A DNA stretch of 27,020 nt. Source: an uncultured Clostridia bacterium (GTDB taxonomy: Bacteria > Bacillota > Clostridia > UBA1381). The translations under genes were made by a program, and so were the position numbers. Of this stretch, positions 23,251 through 27,020 are shown one piece after another (position 1 is the first letter of the stretch; the number at the start of each line of letters is the position of its first letter). The stretch is from assembly GCA_905236685.1 (NCBI GenBank), contig CAJOPD010000096.1:1-27020 (forward strand), in the 5' to 3' direction. Under the pieces are notes generated by a model that ran no database searches, was not told the DNA's origin, and saw nothing but the letters and a program-made list of their open reading frames with translations.

Positions 23251-24036
23251 GTGATACGCTTTTTTGATAAAAAAGATAAATATGCGGCAATTTCCCTTTG
23301 GAAAGAAGCATTTGGCGACAACGAAAAGACCATTTCAACATTTTTGGACCGTTTTGGTGAAGATATGCTTGTAGCAGATGAAGAAAACACGGTAGTTTCA
23401 ATGCTTACCCTTTTTCCTGTCAAGATAAGAGACAAAAGGGGAAGATATGTTTATGCTGTCGCAACTAAAAAAGAGTTTAGAGACAAGGGTTTTGCGGGCA
23501 GTCTTATTGAATATGCCAAAAGATTTATAGAAAAAAATGACGAGAATTTTCTGACAATTTTACCGCAAAGCGACAGCCTTTACGGATTTTATGCAAAATT
23601 TGGATTTTCGGAGCTTAAATGCGTAAAGCGCATTGATATTACAGTTTCTTTTGCGGAAGATAGTAATATAAAAGCGAAAAAAATAACGGCACTGGAATAT
23701 TATGAGTACAGAAAAGGGTATTTTGCGGATAAAAAGTATGTCGAGTGGAGCGCAGAAATGTTTAATTTCTTTGAAAAGATATATGCAGGCTGTTACTTGA
23801 AATTGTCGAATGGCGGAAAAGATATTGGATATGCTTTCTGCTATTCTGATGATGATAAAGTTGTCATTTCCGAACTTTTGACAGTCGGAGAGGAAACAGA
23901 AATTCTAAGTGAAATCGGACGATTTTTCGGTAAAAAACATATAGTCGGAGTTAAGGAAAGTGAAAATGGGGAAAGGTTTGCTATGATTTATCCAAAGGAG
24001 CTGAACGGCTGCTATTTTGGTATTGGTATGAATTAG
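23251..24036 (+). CDS. GNAT family N-acetyltransferase
   Basis: 261 aa from GTG 23251, which abuts the previous stop; AAAGGAA lies at 23236-23242 within the end of the upstream gene. The GNAT acetyl-CoA loop is visible as VATKKEFRDKGFAGSLIEYA (about 67-86; R/K-x-x-G-x-A pattern), followed by LPQSDSLYGFYAKFGF (about 104-119), the usual strand-and-helix pair at the end of the fold. The C-terminal half (about 135-261) is less conserved and may be a second GNAT-like or sterol-carrier-like domain, as in Eis-type enzymes. Substrate unknown. The strict pairing with the DUF2156 gene suggests a shared pathway. Confidence 0.82.
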   Translation: MIRFFDKKDKYAAISLWKEAFGDNEKTISTFLDRFGEDMLVADEENTVVSMLTLFPVKIRDKRGRYVYAVATKKEFRDKGFAGSLIEYAKRFIEKNDENFLTILPQSDSLYGFYAKFGFSELKCVKRIDITVSFAEDSNIKAKKITALEYYEYRKGYFADKKYVEWSAEMFNFFEKIYAGCYLKLSNGGKDIGYAFCYSDDDKVVISELLTVGEETEILSEIGRFFGKKHIVGVKESENGERFAMIYPKELNGCYFGIGMN

Positions 24037-24057
24037 CGAATATTTTTTCAAAACTGC

Positions 24058-24087
24058 TTGACATTTTGTGAAAAAGTGTGCTATAAT
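24058..24087 (+). promoter_or_regulatory. Promoter for tRNA-Arg
   Basis: TTGACA (24058-24063), 18 nt, TATAAT (24082-24087) with extended TGC; start predicted about 10 nt before the mature tRNA. Confidence 0.85.
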
Positions 24088-24104
24088 CAAGTTTGTTGTG
24101 AAAT

Positions 24105-24181
24105 GCGCCGGTAGCTCAGTTGGATAGAGTGTTTGGCTACGAACCAAAAGGTCGGGGGTTCGAATCCCTTCCGGCGTACCA
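24105..24181 (+). tRNA. tRNA-Arg (anticodon ACG)
   Basis: Complete cloverleaf of 77 nt with encoded CCA. Acceptor arms GCGCCGG and CCGGCGT (one G-U), D-stem GCTC/GAGT, anticodon stem TTTGG/CCAAA with loop CTACGAA (anticodon ACG at 24139-24141, reading CGN codons), T-arm GGGGG-TTCGAAT-CCCTT with two G-U pairs, discriminator A. Own promoter and terminator. Confidence 0.96.
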
Positions 24182-24383
24182 TTAAAACGGAAATATCAAA
24201 AGATATTTCCGTTTTAATTTTTATGGAGGGATTCGAACACTGAGAGGGCACGAGGCGTAAAAGAAAACAGTCCAGTGGACTGTTTTGTAGGCGAGTGGTG
24301 CGAAAGCGGGTACTGAAACGCGGGAGCGTTTCGGTCGCAGAGCAGAGAGTGTGCGAAGTACAGGCGTCCCTTCCGGCGTACCA
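24165..24383 (+). repeat. tRNA-end-flanked non-coding repeat element (candidate)
   Basis: The last 17 nt of the tRNA, TCCCTTCCGGCGTACCA (24165-24181), recur exactly at 24367-24383, 202 bp downstream. The interval has the tRNA terminator, then GGGATTCGAAC (about 24228-24238), which is a tRNA T-arm in reverse orientation, then two strong hairpins: AAAACAGTCCA/TGGACTGTTTT (24264-24286) and GAAACGC/GCGTTTC (24315-24332). No gene is seen; an apparent minus-strand frame here is tRNA-antisense. Higher GC than the flanks. Confidence 0.6.
24181..24222 (+). terminator. Terminator after tRNA-Arg
   Basis: Seventeen-bp perfect stem, ATTAAAACGGAAATATC (24181-24197) and GATATTTCCGTTTTAAT (24202-24218), loop AAAA, then T-run. 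Confidence 0.88.
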
Positions 24384-24420
24384 AAACAAAAATCCTGTCG
24401 AAAGATAGGATTTTTGTTTT
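24383..24420 (+). terminator. Hairpin after the duplicated tRNA 3' end
   Basis: Arms AAAACAAAAATCCT (24383-24396) and AGGATTTTTGTTTT (24407-24420), 10-nt loop. It stands to the second copy of the tRNA end as the first terminator does to the real tRNA. Confidence 0.75.
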
Positions 24421-24540
24421 GTATTATTCATTCTTCATTTATTTGGGCAGGATTTTTGTAATGAATAATGAAGTCGCTTTGCAGATGAATAATGAATAAT
24501 TGAAAAATCTTGATGTGTATCCAAACCGTTCGTCAGAGCG
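24421..24540. repeat. AT-rich intergenic stretch with short repeats
   Basis: Non-coding. ATTATTCATT (24423-24432) and AATGAATAAT (24460-24469) form a perfect inverted repeat, and ATGAATAATGAA-type units recur at 24461-24500. AGGATTTTTGT occurs at 24407-24417 and again at 24449-24459. No promoter or gene is seen. Confidence 0.5.
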
Positions 24541-25410
24541 TTAAGATAAAAACTGTTTTGATTTCTGATATTCTCTGGGGGTTGTGCCCACAATTTTTTT
24601 GAAGTTACGATTAAATGTTGAAAAATCGATATATCCGCAAAATGAACATATAGCGGTTATTTTATATCCTTTTTTTAAGAGAGTAACAGCATATTCTATT
24701 CTGCGTTGGTTTAAATAAGTATGGAATGATACTCCGGTAATCTTTTTAAAATATTGACAAAATATACTTTGGGAAAGAGCGGACATATGTGAGATCTTAT
24801 CCAAACTTATATTTTCAGTAAAATGATTATCGATGTATTTAATACAGCTGAGAACCATTTGTTCATTGGTATAGCTTGCGTTTTTTACAAAATTAGGATT
24901 AGTAATGTGATATCTCCGCATAAACTGTGTAATTAAAAGTATTCCGTACGCAATTATTGTTTCTTTAAAGTTTACTGCCCTTTCGCAAGACTCTTTGTAT
25001 GAGCGTTCAAACAGACTTTTAACATATAAAATATCGTCATCTGCAATAGAGGTTTTTGGTAAAATTGTTTTTTGTGTATCCAGCAGAGTTCTTAAAAATG
25101 CAACTACTTGTTCATTTAGAGCATTGATTTCGCCAAAAGACGACAGATTAAATGAAAATGAGTAGTATACAGGATTATTTTCAAGACTTATATAGTGAGA
25201 AATGTTTGGAGGAATGATTGCCATTTCCCCAATAGCCATATCTGTTGACAAATCGTTGATATGATGAATAAGTCTTCCTTTTATAAGAAAAAAAATTTGA
25301 AAAAAAGGATGAGTATGCGGCACCTCAGTTCGTTGCGAATTATCAACATATTGAATATAGATATCATTTGCGACATCGTCGTAGGTTGGAAACAACGGCT
25401 TGTTATTCAT
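24541..25410 (-). CDS. AraC family transcriptional regulator
   Basis: 289 aa, ATG 25410 with AAGGAGG. The N-terminal cupin-like sensing domain (about 20-150) opens with VPHTHPFFQIFFLIKG (30-45), whose His pair is typical of AraC-type cupins that sense a small molecule. The C-terminal DNA-binding domain (about 185-289) has two helix-turn-helix units: ISLDKISHMSALSQSIFCQY (about 206-225) and ITAICSFCGYIDFSTFNRNF (about 251-270), ending with GTTPREYQ. Divergent from the AtuA-family gene, so it very likely controls that locus. Direct repeats spaced 21 bp in the shared upstream region, one over its own -35 box, suggest autoregulation. Codon use looks more AT-rich than in the housekeeping genes to the left. 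Confidence 0.9.
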   Translation of the reverse strand: MNNKPLFPTYDDVANDIYIQYVDNSQRTEVPHTHPFFQIFFLIKGRLIHHINDLSTDMAIGEMAIIPPNISHYISLENNPVYYSFSFNLSSFGEINALNEQVVAFLRTLLDTQKTILPKTSIADDDILYVKSLFERSYKESCERAVNFKETIIAYGILLITQFMRRYHITNPNFVKNASYTNEQMVLSCIKYIDNHFTENISLDKISHMSALSQSIFCQYFKKITGVSFHTYLNQRRIEYAVTLLKKGYKITAICSFCGYIDFSTFNRNFKKIVGTTPREYQKSKQFLS

Positions 25411-25440
25411 AATAAAGCCTCCTTTATATCTTCTGTAAGT

Positions 25441-25469
25441 ATCTTAGCATCTTTCTAAATAAAATGCAA
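25441..25469 (-). promoter_or_regulatory. Promoter for the AraC gene
   Basis: Minus strand TTGCAT (plus 25464-25469), 17 nt, TAAGAT (plus 25441-25446), with extended TGC. Confidence 0.68.
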
Positions 25470-25535
25470 TATTTTTTACAGAAAATACAATATTTTATTT
25501 TTGCAGCATGTTATAGTTATGTAAAATAAAATATT
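25467..25535. promoter_or_regulatory. Candidate operator sites in the AraC/AtuA divergent region
   Basis: CAATATTTT occurs at 25467-25475 and 25488-25496, 21 bp (two helical turns) apart, as expected for an AraC-type dimer. In addition AATATTTTATTTT (25489-25501) and AAAATAAAATATT (25523-25535) form a 13-bp perfect inverted repeat around TTATAG, before the AtuA-family RBS. The region is very AT-rich, so chance matches are a concern. Confidence 0.5.
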
Positions 25536-25549
25536 TTAGGAGGAATACT

Positions 25550-26863
25550 ATGAAAATTGTTGCATTAACAGGAATTCTTGGATATGGTTACAGTGAAGAA
25601 GCATTAAATATTGCTTTTTCGGAGAAAGTTGATTACATCGGCGTAGATGCGGGATCAACAGATCCGGGACCATATTATCTTGGAAGCGGAAAGTCGTTTA
25701 CCAATCGCGATGCAGTAAAAAGGGATTTGGCGTTAGCCATTCCTAAGGCGCTTGAACACAAGGCTCCGTTTATTATTGGAAGTGCAGGCGGAGCCGGCAG
25801 TAAAGAACATGTCAATTGGCTTAAAGAAATAATACTTGAAATAGCCAAAGAACAGGGCTTGAATTTTAAACTTGGTATTGTGTATACCGATGTATCAAAG
25901 GAATATGTTCTTGAAAAATACAATAATGGTAAGGTCATAAATATGAGCAGCGAAATGCCGCTTTGCGAAGAAACAGTTAAAAACAGTTCAAGAATAGTAA
26001 GTCAGATAGGGGCATCTCCTATACTTGAACTTCTTGACAAAAAGGTTGATGTTATTCTTTGCGGTCGAACTTGCGATACTGCAATTTATGCGTCTCCTTG
26101 TATTCATGAAGGTTATAATATGGGGCTTGCTTTCCATATGGCAAAAATAATGGAATGCGGAGCAATGTGTTCAGAACCTGTTTCGGCAGCAGATGTTATG
26201 CAGGGATATATGTATGATGATTATTTTGAACTTCGTCCTGCAAATCCCATTCGTAAATGTAGGGTTGACAGAGTTGCAGCGCACACTTTGTATGAACAGA
26301 CAAATCCGTATTTGATTTTTGAACCTGATGGAATTTGCGATCTTACAAATTCAAAATTTGTTCAGGTTGATGATAGGACTGTCAGAGTAAGCGGATCAGT
26401 TTTTAAGGAAGCTGAAAAGAAAACATTGAAGCTTGAAGGCGTAAAACTTTCGGGTTACAGAACAATCAGTCCGGCAACAATTTATGATACCACTACGATA
26501 GAGAACATAGATAATATTATCAAAATTGTTACAGATTTTGTTAAGGAGAATACAAAGAATACATTATCTCCTGACAGCTATAAAATAGACTTTAAAATGA
26601 GCGGTTCAAAAGAATCCAGCCTTGGAATAATAATCAATGTTATCGGAGATACCCAAGAAATTGCAGACACGGTTTGTGCGCTTGTTAGAAGCAGAATGCT
26701 TCACTGCGATTATGAGGGAAGAAAATGCTCTGCCGGAAATCTTGCTTTTCCGTTTTCACCGTCAGATATTCACGCGGGTGAAGTATATGAATTTTCAGTA
26801 TTTCATCTGGTGGAAGTTGATTCTCTTGTTGAAACTGCGAAAATAAGTGTTGAGGAGGTTTAA
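25550..26863 (+). CDS. AtuA-family (DUF1446) protein
   Basis: 437 aa, AGGAGG before ATG 25550. Resembles the acyclic terpene utilisation AtuA/DUF1446 family, shown by the N-terminal IGVDAGSTDPGPYYLGSGKS (about 31-50), IIGSAGGAGSKEHV (about 75-88) and VDVILCGRTCDTAIYASP (about 165-182). The family name comes from a Pseudomonas citronellol pathway and does not imply terpene use here; the biochemical function is not known. The next gene is a DUF4387 protein 2 nt downstream; this pair often occurs together, sometimes as one fused protein, in apparent catabolic loci. Together with the divergent AraC gene it looks like an inducible carbon-use locus that continues beyond the window. Confidence 0.82.
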   Translation: MKIVALTGILGYGYSEEALNIAFSEKVDYIGVDAGSTDPGPYYLGSGKSFTNRDAVKRDLALAIPKALEHKAPFIIGSAGGAGSKEHVNWLKEIILEIAKEQGLNFKLGIVYTDVSKEYVLEKYNNGKVINMSSEMPLCEETVKNSSRIVSQIGASPILELLDKKVDVILCGRTCDTAIYASPCIHEGYNMGLAFHMAKIMECGAMCSEPVSAADVMQGYMYDDYFELRPANPIRKCRVDRVAAHTLYEQTNPYLIFEPDGICDLTNSKFVQVDDRTVRVSGSVFKEAEKKTLKLEGVKLSGYRTISPATIYDTTTIENIDNIIKIVTDFVKENTKNTLSPDSYKIDFKMSGSKESSLGIIINVIGDTQEIADTVCALVRSRMLHCDYEGRKCSAGNLAFPFSPSDIHAGEVYEFSVFHLVEVDSLVETAKISVEEV

Positions 26864-26865
26864 TT

Positions 26866-27020
26866 ATGAAAAAGTTGATTGATTATACAAAAATACTAAG
26901 AAGCAAAAATGCAGGTCCCTTATTTATTACATTTGATTTGATTTTTTATAATAATGAAGATATGAAATATGTGCTTAAAAACATAAAGAAGGAAGATATA
27001 GCAAAGGCTTATGATGTTTC
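26866..27020 (+). CDS. DUF4387 family protein, cut by right edge
   Basis: First 51 codons only. ATG 26866 with GAGGAGG, 2 nt after the AtuA-family stop. The N-terminus reads MKKLIDYTKILRSKNAGP then LFITFDLIFYNNEDM; the 'SKNAGP…TFDLIF' pattern is the DUF4387 opening. Family members are about 100-110 residues and are encoded with, or fused to, AtuA/DUF1446 proteins. Function unknown. Confidence 0.75.
   Translation, partial: MKKLIDYTKILRSKNAGPLFITFDLIFYNNEDMKYVLKNIKKEDIAKAYDV

Noticed and set aside
24087..24431. Minus-strand open frame of 114 codons over the tRNA and its downstream element
   Set aside because: It contains RRKGFEPPTFWFVAKH, the well-known spurious translation of the antisense of a tRNA; no ribosome-binding site.
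1..27020. CRISPR arrays, insertion sequences, prophage genes
   Set aside because: No regularly spaced repeats, transposase, integrase or phage structural genes are visible on either strand.

Overview
The window looks like chromosome of a low-GC, spore-forming, anaerobic member of the Clostridia, probably an uncultured gut- or rumen-type lineage. The signs are an uninterrupted sigK with its pro-sequence next to the spore protease gpr, a flavodiiron oxygen/NO reductase, a dockerin-bearing secreted protein, Gram-positive ribosome-binding sites (AAGGAGG) before nearly every gene, and many near-consensus sigma-A promoters (TTGACA, 17 nt, TATAAT). The genus cannot be fixed from the sequence alone.

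Layout. 1-1354: C-terminal part of an S1-domain protein whose frame is open through the left edge (probably the S1 half of an IspH-S1 fusion), ending in a terminator. 1364-5840: one operon, murD followed by three paralogous M42 aminopeptidase genes joined by one-base stop/start overlaps. 5839-8178 (minus): obgE-mltG operon. 8254-9917: sporulation genes sigK and gpr. 9914-13739: operon ymfF-ymfH (M16 pair linked to EF-P modification) and fprA. 13749-17133 (minus): a 1042-residue secreted protein with a duplicated 260-residue module and a C-terminal dockerin, preceded by a ~220-nt leader with overlapping helices and a terminator just before the ribosome-binding site. 17246-19170: dacF-like D,D-carboxypeptidase and coaX, convergent and overlapping by 35 bp around a shared hairpin. 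19167-21049 (minus): Zn/Cd-type P1B ATPase under a strong promoter with an ArsR/SmtB-type operator. 21110-22305: three small genes (Cys-rich two-helix membrane protein, secreted copper-amine-oxidase-N-type protein, YtxH-like protein). 22308-24036: DUF2156 and GNAT acyltransferase pair. 24058-24540: tRNA-Arg(ACG) and a non-coding stretch holding a second copy of the tRNA 3' end and several hairpins. 24541-27020: AraC regulator divergent from an AtuA-family (DUF1446) gene and a DUF4387 gene cut by the right edge.

Most genes are housekeeping (wall synthesis and remodelling, ribosome assembly, CoA, peptide turnover, sporulation, oxygen defence). The parts most worth attention are the leader RNA and repeat structure of the dockerin protein, the tRNA-end duplication at 24165-24383, the convergent overlap at 18348-18382, and the AraC/AtuA/DUF4387 locus with repeated sites in its divergent promoter. 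No CRISPR array, insertion-sequence transposase, prophage gene or rRNA is visible.
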